A stretch of 64,000 bases of DNA from Rhodopseudomonas sp. BR0M22 (GTDB taxonomy: Bacteria; Pseudomonadota; Alphaproteobacteria; Rhizobiales; Xanthobacteraceae): contig NZ_QUMK01000022.1 of the NCBI RefSeq assembly GCF_010907035.1, positions 1 to 64,000 of the forward strand. Direction: 5' to 3'. The notes below the pieces were generated by a model that was not told the origin of the DNA, ran no database searches, and saw nothing but the letters and a program-made list of their open reading frames with translations. This document shows positions 33,650-42,746 of the stretch, in pieces. How positions within the stretch are numbered: the first letter of the stretch is position 1; every line of letters begins with the position of its first letter. Made by a program: the position numbers and the translations under genes.

Positions 33650-33877
33650 ATGCAAGAATTCAAGGCTCAAACCATGAAGAAGTCAGCTCCAGGCTCCAAG
33701 GGAGGTCTCAACGCGGAAATCCAGGCTCGGATCGGGCATCAACTGCGTGCGATGTACGACGACGTCGTTCGCCAGGGCGTCCCCGATCGGTTCGCAGAAC
33801 TGATCAAGAAGCTGGATGATCCTCAGCAAGCGGCCGAAGCCGCGAGCGCCACGAGTACAACCGAGGGGAGGGACTAA
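33650..33877 (+). CDS. nepR: NepR anti-sigma factor
   Basis: A 75-residue protein with the NepR core: GLNAEIQARIGHQLRAMYDD followed by VVRQGVPDRFAELIKKLDDP. NepR holds EcfG inactive until phosphorylated PhyR binds it. N- and C-termini are disordered, as usual. The gene lies three bases before ecfG and downstream of an EcfG-type promoter. ATG 33674 is an alternative start; the conserved core is unaffected. Confidence 0.95.
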   Translation: MQEFKAQTMKKSAPGSKGGLNAEIQARIGHQLRAMYDDVVRQGVPDRFAELIKKLDDPQQAAEAASATSTTEGRD

Positions 33878-33880
33878 TTC

Positions 33881-34426
33881 ATGCCTCTCACCGATAACCT
33901 TCGAGACGACATTCTCGCCGCCGTGCCGAGCCTGCGCGCGTTCGCGATCTCGCTGAGCGGCAATGCCGACCGCGCCGACGACCTGGTTCAGGAGACCCTG
34001 TTGCGCGCGCTAGCCAACATCGACTCGTTTCAACCGGGCTCCAACTTGCCGGCTTGGTTGTTCACGATTCTGCGCAATCTGTTCCGCTCGGACTATCGCA
34101 AGCGCCGCCGCGAAGTCGAGGATGCCGACGGCAGCTATGCCAAAACGCTGAAGTCGCAGCCGGGACAGACCGCTCACCTGGAGTTCGAGGAATTCCGGAC
34201 GGCCCTGGACAAGCTCCCGCAAGATCAACGGGAAGCACTGATTTTGGTCGGCGCCTCGGGCTTCTCTTACGAAGATGCCGCCGCGATCTGCGGATGCGCG
34301 GTGGGCACGATCAAAAGCCGCGTCAACCGCGCCCGGTCCAAACTCAGCGCGCTGCTCTATGTCGAAGGCGCCGAGGACTTCGGCCCGGACGACACCGTGC
34401 GCGCGGTGATCGGCAGTAACGGCTAG
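33881..34426 (+). CDS. ecfG: EcfG general stress sigma factor
   Basis: A 181-residue ECF sigma factor of the EcfG class (ECF15). Region 2 spans residues about 10-80 (LRAFAISLSGNADRADDLVQ, then ETLLRALANIDSF, NLPAWLFTILRNLFRSDYRK). Region 4 spans residues about 105-165 (ALDKLPQDQREALILVGASG, FSYEDAAAICGCAVGTIKSR). It recognises GGAAC-N16/17-CGTT promoters, several of which are in this window. Co-transcribed with nepR and divergent from phyR, the standard arrangement in Bradyrhizobium relatives. Confidence 0.97.
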   Translation: MPLTDNLRDDILAAVPSLRAFAISLSGNADRADDLVQETLLRALANIDSFQPGSNLPAWLFTILRNLFRSDYRKRRREVEDADGSYAKTLKSQPGQTAHLEFEEFRTALDKLPQDQREALILVGASGFSYEDAAAICGCAVGTIKSRVNRARSKLSALLYVEGAEDFGPDDTVRAVIGSNG

Positions 34427-34806
34427 AGCGCTTCATCGATTGATTGAAGCCGACTTGGCCCTTGCCAAGGGTCCAAGTCCTCATCCTGAGCAGCCCGGCA
34501 TCGCCGGGCGTCTCTAAGGATGAGGAGCCGCATCGCCCACGCCTCCTCACCCATGAGGTTTTGCAAGCTGCGACCGTTAAGGAACGTGCAGTCCTGTTTC
34601 TGTCCGAAGCAGAACTGCTCCATCCGCTCCGATCGACCGGATGATCGATCGCAGATGAACGATGTCGTGCGAAAGGTTGCCACGGCCAATTCCACAAAAG
34701 CACGCGTGCGAGGACGACCCTGCAAAGGGCCCCCTCGCCCGCACAAGTCGAGGTCGCGTCAACCCGACGCTGGTCGCCGGTGGGACGCCCGAGTTTCTCT
34801 TCTGAT
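34427..34806. other. Intergenic region between ecfG and the HWE kinase gene
   Basis: No gene is visible in these 380 bases between convergent genes. They contain the palindromic repeat at 34478-34527, which may terminate ecfG transcription. Confidence 0.5.
34478..34527. repeat. Palindromic intergenic repeat, family E
   Basis: Outer arms TCCTCATCCTGAG and CTAAGGATGAGGA enclose a second inner hairpin CCCGGCATCGCCGGG. The outer arms resemble TCATCCTGAGG-type repeats found in many genomes of this order. It is 50 bases past ecfG. Confidence 0.75.
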
Positions 34807-36561
34807 TCAGCGCCTACGTGGCTTAGCGGCCGGCCGCACCGGAGCAGTGATCTGACCGGTGCGGTCGCGCTCGTTGACGTCGACGACCGTTTCCAGTGGC
34901 GCATTCAGCTCGTAGACGTAGCTGACATCGGTGAAGTAGCGCTTCGACGTGCCCCCGAGGGCTTCCGGCGCCACCCGATCGAGCAGGATGATCCCGAATT
35001 CACTGTCCGGACGTCGGGTGGCAGCGCTGGTGTTGAACTCCTCCCACCGGAAGTGGAAAGTCGCGTCCTTGTCCTCGCCAGCAACGGACCAGCTCGCCAC
35101 CACCCGCGGATGCTTGCCGACAACGGCCAGCCCTTCGTCGGAGTGCGACGCCAGCTCGAAAAACAGCAGCGACAAGCTCTGCGCGGCACGAGCGCTGACC
35201 GCGATGTCCGGCCCATCGACCTCGATCCGGTCCGCATGCGGAATCGCGCGCCCCTCGAACAGTCCTTTCAGCATCACGCCCTGCCATTGGCTATCGCTGA
35301 GCAGGGACACCACGTTCGACATGGCATGAATCCGGCCGATCAACAGCTCTCGGGCTACGTCGACATCAGAGCCATGGCGCAAGGTTCGGGTCACGATCGA
35401 CTGGATCACCGCCAGGATGTTCTTCACCCGATGGTTGAGCTCATCGATCACCGCCGTCAGACGCCGTTCGAAGCCGATCCGCATCTGGATCTCGCGCCGA
35501 AGCCGAATATTGCTGTAGCTCACGTACCCGAACAGACCGCCGACGATCAACGTCAGGGCCAACCCCGCAAGGCCGATCAGCACCGCCATTCTCTGCGCGC
35601 GGTCGTAGGGGTCGATCTTGGGATAATAGGCGAGCGACCAATCGCGGTTACCGAACGTCACCGTCCGTGTGATGATCGGCGCAGCACCGTCCGGAATCGC
35701 GCGCGTCGTCACCTCGCCGCTATCGTCGGCGACCAGCTCGTATCCGTCGCGGCTCGGATCCTTCAGCACGACCGAAAACAACGACAAATCGTCGTTGGTC
35801 AGCATCAGCGTGGCCAGATTGTAGGAAAAGGTGACGAAACCGACGGTGTCCGAACTATCGGCGTTCTTGACCGGGGCCGCCAGCACCACACCGATCGGAC
35901 CATTGCCCGTCAACGGCACCGGATCGGAGACGAAGGGCTGACCTTCGGCCAGCGCCTGCGCGAATGTACGCCCGAGTACAGGATCGTGGTCCAGCATCCT
36001 GCCGGTGAGCGCCATCGTCTCGGGATTGCGAGGCTCGACGTCCATGACGACGTCCAGCGGGACCGCGTCGCTACTCGGCTGAAGAGGCCTGCCGTCAAAT
36101 TCCCGAACGGTGGCATCCGGGAATCCTGCTTTGGCCAGCTCCGCCTCCGCCGCCGCGACTTCGTCAGGCCTCAGCCGCGCGACCCAGGTCGCGAGGACGA
36201 AATCGGTCTTGAAGGTGTAGATCGAGGAACGCAGCGGCTGCAGCATGTCGGCCTTGATCACCGACGGCTTGCGGAACAGTCCGGACGCGACACGGCCGAG
36301 CAGCTCTCGCTCGGTGAGCCGATCCTGAACCTGACTGGCGTGAACGTCGATGGCCCGACCGAGAGCGATCCGCTGGATCGCCGCTTCCTGTTCGTAAACC
36401 CGGGATGCGGAAAAGCCCGACAGCGCCACCCCGATAACAGCGATCAAGCCGATGATAAAGCCAAGCCTAACCACGCTCTTACTCGTTGTCCCAGGCGGAG
36501 CGCCCCGCCTCTGATATTCAAGGTATCGATGCCCTCCACCATGCAGAGACATCGACGGCAA
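34807..36561 (-). CDS. CHASE-domain HWE-family sensor kinase with degenerate N-box
   Basis: A 584-residue membrane sensor, a candidate PhyR partner. TM1 at about 33-51, a CHASE-type periplasmic domain to about 315, TM2 at about 325-348. The phospho-acceptor helix is of the HWE type (DELNHRVKNILAVIQSIVTR, His377). In the ATP-binding part the WxE motif is kept (FRWEEFN, Trp506). The N-box is changed: the usual H-E-L-A-T-N-A is F-E-L-A-S-H-S near residues 468-474, so both the family His and the Mg-binding Asn are missing. ATP binding may be lost, making it a phosphatase or modulator. Start uncertain (36561 or 36552). Confidence 0.88.
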   Translation of the reverse strand: MPSMSLHGGGHRYLEYQRRGAPPGTTSKSVVRLGFIIGLIAVIGVALSGFSASRVYEQEAAIQRIALGRAIDVHASQVQDRLTERELLGRVASGLFRKPSVIKADMLQPLRSSIYTFKTDFVLATWVARLRPDEVAAAEAELAKAGFPDATVREFDGRPLQPSSDAVPLDVVMDVEPRNPETMALTGRMLDHDPVLGRTFAQALAEGQPFVSDPVPLTGNGPIGVVLAAPVKNADSSDTVGFVTFSYNLATLMLTNDDLSLFSVVLKDPSRDGYELVADDSGEVTTRAIPDGAAPIITRTVTFGNRDWSLAYYPKIDPYDRAQRMAVLIGLAGLALTLIVGGLFGYVSYSNIRLRREIQMRIGFERRLTAVIDELNHRVKNILAVIQSIVTRTLRHGSDVDVARELLIGRIHAMSNVVSLLSDSQWQGVMLKGLFEGRAIPHADRIEVDGPDIAVSARAAQSLSLLFFELASHSDEGLAVVGKHPRVVASWSVAGEDKDATFHFRWEEFNTSAATRRPDSEFGIILLDRVAPEALGGTSKRYFTDVSYVYELNAPLETVVDVNERDRTGQITAPVRPAAKPRRR

Positions 36562-36617
36562 CGCAACCGAATGATCCCTGAGGAGTGCGCGTCGGTGCTT
36601 CTTTTCAAGAGCGGTTC

Positions 36618-36643
36618 AACACAGCCGCCCCAAGTCCGGTTCC
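36618..36643 (-). promoter_or_regulatory. EcfG-like promoter of the HWE kinase gene
   Basis: On the minus strand GGAAC (36643-36639), 17 bases, TGTT (36621-36618), one mismatch in the -10. Predicted start near 36611, about 50 bases upstream of the ATG at 36561. Confidence 0.55.
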
Positions 36644-36722
36644 GATGCCGCCGATCACAAACGCGATACACCGGCACCCGAACGCCTGGCTGTGGACTGA
36701 GCCTTCGCCGACCGCGGCAGCT

Positions 36723-37355
36723 TCAAGCCGAATTGCCCCGCGGGATCAGGCCGCCCTTCTCCTCGATGAAGCTGATGATGCGGTCCAGCCCTTCGCTTTT
36801 CTTCAAATTGGTCATCACGAACGGCCGCGCACCACGCATCCTCCGGGTGTCGGCATCCATCTTGTCGAGCGAGGCGCCGACGTAGGGAGCCAGATCGATC
36901 TTGTTGATCACCAGCAAGTCGGACCGCGTGATACCGGGTCCTCCCTTCGAAGGGATCTTGTCGCCGGCGGCAACGTCGATCACGTAGATGGTGATGTCGG
37001 CGAGTTCCGGAGAAAATGTCGCAGCCAGATTGTCGCCACCGGATTCGATCAGCACGAGGTCGAGGCCAGGAAACTTGCCGCGCATCTCGGCGACGGCGGC
37101 GAGATTCATCGACGCATCCTCTCGAATAGCCGTATGCGGACAGCCGCCGGTCTCCACTCCGGCGATCCGATCCGGCGTCAGCGACCCGGAGCGCACCAGG
37201 AATTCGGCGTCCCACCTTGTATAGATGTCGTTGGTGATCGCGGCGATGTCGTAGCGCTCGCGCATCGACTTGCAGAGCAGATCCATCAGCGCGGTTTTGC
37301 CGGAGCCAACCGGACCGCCGATACCGACGCGAAGGGGGCCGTGATGATCAGACAT
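36723..37355 (-). CDS. ureG: Urease accessory GTPase UreG
   Basis: A 210-residue SIMIBI-class GTPase that powers nickel insertion into urease. P-loop [15 protein letters not shown], nickel-binding [13 protein letters not shown] (the conserved Cys-Pro-His), switch [17 protein letters not shown], and the G-specificity motif [13 protein letters not shown]. Length and motifs are normal. No other urease gene (ureA-F) lies within the window, and the flanks are an HWE kinase and a gene-poor stretch, so this is an isolated copy or the detached end of a cluster. An orphan UreG could serve a urease encoded elsewhere. Confidence 0.95.
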   Translation of the reverse strand: MSDHHGPLRVGIGGPVGSGKTALMDLLCKSMRERYDIAAITNDIYTRWDAEFLVRSGSLTPDRIAGVETGGCPHTAIREDASMNLAAVAEMRGKFPGLDLVLIESGGDNLAATFSPELADITIYVIDVAAGDKIPSKGGPGITRSDLLVINKIDLAPYVGASLDKMDADTRRMRGARPFVMTNLKKSEGLDRIISFIEEKGGLIPRGNSA

Positions 37356-37703
37356 GTTGGATTTCCGCTGAGACCTCGGTGCGAGCGGCCCCGAAGGCCG
37401 TTCGAACGCTCAGAATGCACCGCCATGCGACTAAGAACGATGCTGCGTGATATTGCAAGCCGGCAACAGCCGAGATAGGCAGCGCACATCTCGGTGGTCT
37501 TGGCCGCGGCGTGGCGGATTGCGCGATACGCGAGGAATGAAGATCGCTGTTCGCCATGCCTCCTCTCAATGTTGGAAACCGGCTACCGAGTACCGCACAC
37601 GACCGCAACCGGGCGCGTGCCTTATCCACTACTGCAGTTCTGGCAGGGCGCATTTCAATTGACGCACCAGATCAGCACTTCAATGATGCCCGCTGGGGAT
37701 AGA
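37356..37703. other. Gene-free stretch upstream of ureG
   Basis: About 350 bases in which I see no gene with a ribosome site, repeat, strong hairpin or recognised promoter. Confidence 0.4.
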
Positions 37704-38051
37704 ATGACGTCATCGCAATTGCCGGACAACGGAATCCCGAAGCGAACCGGTAGCAGTCCTGAGCGGCAAGCCGCTGCAGAGCTGGTTGGCGATGCCGCTC
37801 CGCATCCGGCGGTCGCTGAAACCTCCGACGATCACGACCAGCAGACAGCCGCTGCGGCGCTGCGCTCTGACGATCCCGCAAACGAGCAGAACGCGGCCAA
37901 AGCCCTCGACGAGCGCGACGAAATCGCAAAACGCATTGCAGCCTTCCGAAATCTGCAGATCAGGCTGAAGCAGGAGCGTGAGGAATATTACGAGCGCACC
38001 TTGGCTCGCGCCCGCGCCGAACTCGCGCCTGACGCGAAACCGCGCCGCTAA
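37704..38051 (+). CDS. Hypothetical protein with C-terminal coiled coil
   Basis: A 115-residue protein from ATG at 37704 (GGGGATAGA upstream). The N-terminal 75 residues are low-complexity and acidic/Ala-rich, probably disordered. Residues about 75-105 form a charged helix (KALDERDEIAKRIAAFRNLQ then IRLKQEREEYYERTLARARA) that looks like a coiled coil. No family recognised. Its composition fits neighbouring genes, but no homology evidence can be given. Confidence 0.55.
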   Translation: MTSSQLPDNGIPKRTGSSPERQAAAELVGDAAPHPAVAETSDDHDQQTAAAALRSDDPANEQNAAKALDERDEIAKRIAAFRNLQIRLKQEREEYYERTLARARAELAPDAKPRR

Positions 38052-38515
38052 GCAATCTCGATTCGCACCTCGCTGCACCCGACTATCCGGCCGAAGAGTC
38101 CCGGCTACACCTTTGGTCGAGCGATCACGTCGCCGTCGACGCACTAAGCGCAGCAGCGCTCAGACCTCGTCGTTCGCGACAAATCGTCTCCATCAGCAGC
38201 ATGTTTGCGGGAAATACACGGCGAACGGCCGTCAATTCGCACTCTTCGGTGGCAGGTTTCCACTTTGCGAGAAAACGCGGCAGCCAGCACAGCCGGCGCT
38301 GATTTGCAGTCGTTTGAGGCGGATCAACGGTGGCGAATTCGACGAAACGACCATTGTCACTACGCGACGAGTACCTATTTCCGCCGGATCGGCAACTACA
38401 CAACCTTAAACTAACGCTAACCGAAGCCGCTTCGATCAGTTCGAAATTCTCAAATTCTGAATTGTCGGCACGAATTGAGTGTAGTAGAAGGGCGCTTCAC
38501 TAAAGGAGCCTACGC
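38052..38515. other. Gene-free stretch before the histone-like gene
   Basis: About 460 bases. I see no convincing gene, repeat or terminator. The last 60 bases are relatively AT-rich and probably contain the promoter of the Lys/Ala-rich protein. Confidence 0.4.
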
Positions 38516-38800
38516 GTGGCAAAGAAAGCGAAAGCAAAGACTGCGAAGACCGCAGCGAAGTCGAAGAAGGCCAAGAAGGTCGTGACCAAGGCCGCGGCGA
38601 AGACCGCTACCAAGGCCAAGGCCGCCAAGAAGGGCAAGATCACTCGCCGCGAATACACCAAGGAAGACATCAAGGAGCTGAAGGCGCATTCGAAGGCGCG
38701 CACTCCGGTGGCGGAAATCGCCCGTCTGACCAATCGGACCGTTGGCTCGCTGCGTCAGAAGGCGCTGAAGCTCGGTATCGGCCTCGGCCACCAGCGCTGA
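38516..38800 (+). CDS. Histone-H1-like Lys/Ala-rich protein with HTH-like C-terminus
   Basis: A 94-residue very basic protein starting at GTG 38516 after AAAGGAG. Residues 2-45 are Lys/Ala/Thr repeats (AKTAAKSKKAKKVVTKAAAK) like the histone H1 tail. Residues 46-94 are a distinct compact part (EDIKELKAHSKARTPVAEIA, RLTNRTVGSLRQKALKLGIG) with an HTH-like pattern. It likely binds DNA as a chromosome-organising or regulatory protein. Related small proteins occur in Rhizobiales. Target sequence unknown. Confidence 0.85.
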   Translation: MAKKAKAKTAKTAAKSKKAKKVVTKAAAKTATKAKAAKKGKITRREYTKEDIKELKAHSKARTPVAEIARLTNRTVGSLRQKALKLGIGLGHQR

Positions 38801-38871
38801 GCCCGAACGCGCAGCTCGCGAAGCGACTACGACAGCCGATTGCCGGCCAGGGTCGAATCCATCCGGCCCTA

Positions 38872-40983
38872 TCAGTCGCGCTTCGCGAGCGGCGCTGCAG
38901 CCTTTTTGACCCAGACTTTATTATCGTGGAACGCCGCACCGCCGTGCGGCGCGATTGCTTCTGCGCTGGTCAGGACGTTGATTCCGCGTCCACCACGATG
39001 AGTCCGGTTCGGAAACACTGATTCGGCGACCAAAACGCCGCGCCGCAGTCCGCCGTTCAACCGGACCGTGAGCAACGTTTCCCCCCGGGTATTCCCCAGC
39101 ATCACGAGTTCGCCGTCCCCGGCACCGATTTCGACCGCGTCGGACGGATGCATCATGACGGTCGGCTCCCCCTCGCGCGCTTGCGACGAGGGCGTCTCAT
39201 TGAAGGTGGAGTTGAGGAAGCTGCGGGCCGGGCTGGTCGCGAGCCGGAACGGATGCTCCGCGTCGGCTTCTTCGGTCACCGCCCAGTGGTCCGGCAGGCT
39301 CGGCATCGCCTGCCACGGCCCGAGCTTCAGCTTGCGTGCCAGGTTGACGTTGCTCCAGTCCGCCCGGAAATGAAACTTGCCGTCCGGATGCCCGAAGCCG
39401 TCGAGAAAGTGCGACGTGCGGAAATCTGGCTGCAGATCGCGCCAGAGATCGGCCTCGAGCTGCTCGATATCACCGTAGCCACTGCTTTTCAGCGTCGTAT
39501 CGACGACTTCGCGCGGTGTCATGGCAAATGCCGGATGCTCGACGCCGAGCCGCTGCGCCAGCCCCTGTAGCACCTCGTGATTGGAGCGGCACTCACCCGG
39601 CGGGTCGATCAGCCGCGCGCCGACCGAGATGTGCTGATGACCGCCGCCGTAGTACAGATCATCGTGCTCCAGGAACATCGTCGCCGGCAGTACGATGTCG
39701 GCCATCAGCGCGGTCTCGGTCATGAACTGTTCGTGCACCGCAACGAACAAGTCTTCGCGCGCAAAGCCGGCGCGTACCAGCTCCTGCTCCGGCGCCACGG
39801 TCATCGGGTTGGTGTTCTGGATCAGCATCGCTTTGACCGGCGCGCCGCCGGCCAGCGCCTCGGCGTCGCCGGTGAGGATCCGGCCGATCTGCGACTGATC
39901 CAGTATCCGCGTCGCCGGATCGAGCTGATCCAACCCTTCGATCAAGGATTTGTCGAAGCCGAAGATCGCGCCGTTGTTAAAGAATGCGCCGCCGCCTTCG
40001 TGCTGCCAGGCACCGGTCACGGCCGGAATACACAGTGCGGCATGCATCTGGGCCGCGCCGTTGCGGCTGCGGGTGAAGCCGTAGCCGAGCCGGAAGAAAC
40101 TGCGCTTGGTGCCGCCGACCGCGTGCGCGAACGCTTCGATCTCCGCCTCCGGCACACCGCAGATTGCCGAGGCCCAGGCCGGAGTCCTGGTCGCGAGATG
40201 CGCTTCCAGCGCCTCGGGACAATCGGTGTAGCGCGCCATATAGGCGCGGTCCGCGAGACCATCGCGAAACAGAACATGCATCACGCCGCAGGCGAAAGCA
40301 CCGTCGGTGCCCGGCCGCAGGATGATCCGGATGTCGGCCTGCTGCATCGTTTCGTTGTCGTAGATATCGACGACGGCGATCTTGGCTCCGCGGTCTTTGC
40401 GGGCACGCGCCGCATGGGTCATCACGTTGACCTGGGTCGAGACCGGATTGGTACCCCAGATGACAATCAGATCCGACTTCGCCATTTCGCGCGGATCGAC
40501 ACCGGCGACCTTACCGGCACCCGCCGCATAGCCCGCCCAGGCGATGTTCGCGCAGATCGTCGAATAGAACCGCGAGTATTTCTTGACGTTGGCGAGGCGG
40601 TTGATGCCGTCGCGCATCACCAGCCCCATGGTGCCGGCATAGTAATATGGCCAAACCGACTCCGCGCCGAACTCGGCTTCGGCGGCCTGAAACCGCGCAA
40701 CGATCTCGTCCAGGGCATCGTCCCAGGAAATACGCGCAAACTGCCCGGAGCCTTTCGGGCCGGTCCGACGCATCGGATAGATCAGTCGGTCGGGATGGTG
40801 GATGCGCTCGGCGTAGCGAGCAACTTTGGCGCAGACAACGCCGGCCGTGTAGGTCTGCCGCTTCGAGCCGCGCAGCCGACCGACGGTCGCGCCGTCGATC
40901 ACTTCGACGTCGAGCGCACAGGCCGACGGACAATCATGCGGACAGGTGGAGTGGCGGATATCGATCGCGGCACGCTGGTTCAT
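38872..40983 (-). CDS. Molybdopterin-dependent oxidoreductase (formate dehydrogenase/DMSO reductase superfamily)
   Basis: A 703-residue bis-MGD enzyme. The N-terminal [4Fe-4S] ligands are in HSTCPHDCPSACALDV with the fourth Cys in GVVCAKVARY. Cofactor-binding parts follow: GSGQFARISWDDALDEI, LIVIWGTNPVSTQ, IQNTNPMTVAP and the C-terminal molydopterin dinucleotide domain from about residue 600. There is no twin-arginine signal peptide and no selenocysteine, so the enzyme is cytoplasmic. No partner subunit is adjacent. The electron donor and substrate cannot be read; formate, nitrate and other possibilities remain. Confidence 0.92.
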   Translation of the reverse strand: MNQRAAIDIRHSTCPHDCPSACALDVEVIDGATVGRLRGSKRQTYTAGVVCAKVARYAERIHHPDRLIYPMRRTGPKGSGQFARISWDDALDEIVARFQAAEAEFGAESVWPYYYAGTMGLVMRDGINRLANVKKYSRFYSTICANIAWAGYAAGAGKVAGVDPREMAKSDLIVIWGTNPVSTQVNVMTHAARARKDRGAKIAVVDIYDNETMQQADIRIILRPGTDGAFACGVMHVLFRDGLADRAYMARYTDCPEALEAHLATRTPAWASAICGVPEAEIEAFAHAVGGTKRSFFRLGYGFTRSRNGAAQMHAALCIPAVTGAWQHEGGGAFFNNGAIFGFDKSLIEGLDQLDPATRILDQSQIGRILTGDAEALAGGAPVKAMLIQNTNPMTVAPEQELVRAGFAREDLFVAVHEQFMTETALMADIVLPATMFLEHDDLYYGGGHQHISVGARLIDPPGECRSNHEVLQGLAQRLGVEHPAFAMTPREVVDTTLKSSGYGDIEQLEADLWRDLQPDFRTSHFLDGFGHPDGKFHFRADWSNVNLARKLKLGPWQAMPSLPDHWAVTEEADAEHPFRLATSPARSFLNSTFNETPSSQAREGEPTVMMHPSDAVEIGAGDGELVMLGNTRGETLLTVRLNGGLRRGVLVAESVFPNRTHRGGRGINVLTSAEAIAPHGGAAFHDNKVWVKKAAAPLAKRD

Positions 40984-41122
40984 ATGCGAACCGTTATCAT
41001 GAGTTTTCGCGACTGAGAACGGTAGCGGACCATTGCTCCGCAAAGCTTCCGTCCGCACCCGGCGCGCTGCAACTTTTCAGGGGTCTGTTCGTTAAGCCGG
41101 CTCAACAAGGACGACGCGCAAT

Positions 41123-41446
41123 ATGCAACCGGCACAAAACATCGATTTCAACCGTTTGGCGCAGGAAATGGCCGCATGGCGGGCGGTGCCGGCGGGCGAT
41201 CGTGCTCCCGCGCCCGGCTGGTGGTGGGGCCCCGCAATGGCGTTGCGCCATGCCAAGCAGACACTGTCGGCTGAGGATTGCCGCAAGTTCGGCCTTCCGC
41301 CCGGTGCATCGTTCGCCGACGCCGGCAACAAGGTGATGGCGTTTCTGGCAGCGCAGCGGTCGCTGGCGCGGCCGGGCGAATTTCCGAAGAAGCGTCACCG
41401 TGATGGCGGAACGCGGTACGCGTCGTTCGCGATGGCGGCCGAGTAA
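41123..41446 (+). CDS. Hypothetical soluble protein
   Basis: A 107-residue protein of normal composition. Visible features are a Trp-rich segment (APGWWWGPAMALRHAKQTLS), one Cys in EDCRKFGLPPG and a basic C-terminus (FPKKRHRDGGTRYASF). No family recognised. It ends 12 bases before the convergent K+ channel gene. Length and codon use like its neighbours suggest it is a real gene. Confidence 0.6.
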   Translation: MQPAQNIDFNRLAQEMAAWRAVPAGDRAPAPGWWWGPAMALRHAKQTLSAEDCRKFGLPPGASFADAGNKVMAFLAAQRSLARPGEFPKKRHRDGGTRYASFAMAAE

Positions 41447-41458
41447 GTCCTGCCGCAG

Positions 41459-42697
41459 TCAGGCGCGCTCTCCGAGCGTCACCTCCGCCTGTCCCTCGAG
41501 ATCGGCGATCTCGAGGTTGAGGTTACGGCCGGTGCGGCCTTCGACGATCTCATTGATCTTGCGCGCGATACTCGGCTCGCGTGCAATCAGCGCGCGCAAG
41601 TCTGCGCCATCCAGCACCAGCAGCCGCGTGCGCGACACTGCCTTGACGGTCGCCGAGCGCTCCACTCGATTCAAAACGGCGATTTCGCCGAAGAAGTGCC
41701 CGGTGCCGAGCCTGATCCTGCGGCCTTTCTCCTCCGGGCCCAATTCGATTTCGATCTCCCCCTCGGCAATGAAATACATCGCGGTGGCGGGCTCGCCCCG
41801 ACGGAAAACGACTTCGCCGCGATCGATCTGGCGCGCCTGAAGAAGCTGCATGATATGGGCGATGTCGCCGGCGGTGAGGTGAGAAAACAGCGGGACCCGC
41901 GCCACCATGCTCCAGTTGACGATGAAATCACGCCGGTGGATCACCTCGGAGAACGCATTGGCGACGATACCGACCGGCAACGCGATCATGATCAGGCCGC
42001 AGATGATGGTGGCCGACGCGATCATCCTGCCCACGCCGGTCGCCGGCACGACATCGCCGTAGCCGATCGTGCTGAGCGTCACGATCGCCCACCACATCGC
42101 ATCCGGAATGGTGCCGAACTTCTCCGGCTGAACGTTGCCTTCGGCGATGTGCATTGCGGTCGCCGAGACCAGGGTCGCACAGGCGAGAATAACCAGACAG
42201 GCCATCAGCGCCCGTCGCTCGCTTTCCAGCACCTCCAGCAATGACCGCATCCCCGACGAGTACCGCGCGAATTTCAGCACACGCAGGACGCGCAGGATGA
42301 TCAGCACGCGCAGATCGTCGAACCCGAGCATCGCCACCCACAGCGGCATCACCGCCAGGCAATCGACGATGCCCTGCGGGCTCAGCATGTAGGCGAGCCC
42401 GGCACGCAGCGGACTCATGTGGCGATAGGGAAGATGCTCCGGAGCGATCCAAATCCGGATGTAGTATTCGATCGAGAACACCACCAAGCAGAGCAGCTCG
42501 ATGGCCCGGAACACCAGCGCGTAGCCTTCGCGCATCGCCGGCACCGACTCCGTCACGGTGACCGCGACGCTGAGCACGATGAAGAACACGATAACGCGAT
42601 TGACCGCCACGCCCATGCGCGAGGTCTGCGCCTGGGAATCCAGGATTTCGTAGCAGGAGTGCCTGACTGCGAGATAGGCCGGCGGTTCGTCGCGCAT
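41459..42697 (-). CDS. Cyclic-nucleotide-gated K+ channel (MlotiK1-like)
   Basis: A 412-residue six-helix channel. Selectivity filter TLSTIGYGD at about residues 207-215, an S4 segment with regularly spaced Arg (RVLIILRVLRVLKFARYSSG), and a C-terminal cyclic-nucleotide-binding domain (HIMQLLQARQIDRGEVVFRR, phosphate cassette FFGEIAVLNRVERSATV). The architecture equals MlotiK1 from Mesorhizobium, a model CNG channel without a C-linker. The ATG at 42697 has GAGG upstream; an in-frame TTG at 42742 would nearly abut aadR. Membrane located. Confidence 0.95.
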   Translation of the reverse strand: MRDEPPAYLAVRHSCYEILDSQAQTSRMGVAVNRVIVFFIVLSVAVTVTESVPAMREGYALVFRAIELLCLVVFSIEYYIRIWIAPEHLPYRHMSPLRAGLAYMLSPQGIVDCLAVMPLWVAMLGFDDLRVLIILRVLRVLKFARYSSGMRSLLEVLESERRALMACLVILACATLVSATAMHIAEGNVQPEKFGTIPDAMWWAIVTLSTIGYGDVVPATGVGRMIASATIICGLIMIALPVGIVANAFSEVIHRRDFIVNWSMVARVPLFSHLTAGDIAHIMQLLQARQIDRGEVVFRRGEPATAMYFIAEGEIEIELGPEEKGRRIRLGTGHFFGEIAVLNRVERSATVKAVSRTRLLVLDGADLRALIAREPSIARKINEIVEGRTGRNLNLEIADLEGQAEVTLGERA

Positions 42698-42746
42698 TGG
42701 CGCCTCGGGTGGGATCCCGACGGGCGCGCGACGACGGTTCAACGGT

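Noticed and set aside
33614-33660. Second GGAAC just before nepR considered as a promoter
   Set aside because: No CGTT-like element lies 16-17 bases downstream, and the position would leave the start of transcription inside the gene.
34427-34806. Small frames between ecfG and the HWE kinase gene
   Set aside because: None has a ribosome site or recognisable sequence, and the region is explained in part by a palindromic repeat.
38872-40983. Selenocysteine or twin-arginine-exported formate dehydrogenase
   Set aside because: No in-frame TGA, no twin-arginine signal peptide. The start lies just before the Fe-S cysteines, so a cytoplasmic non-seleno enzyme is the better call.
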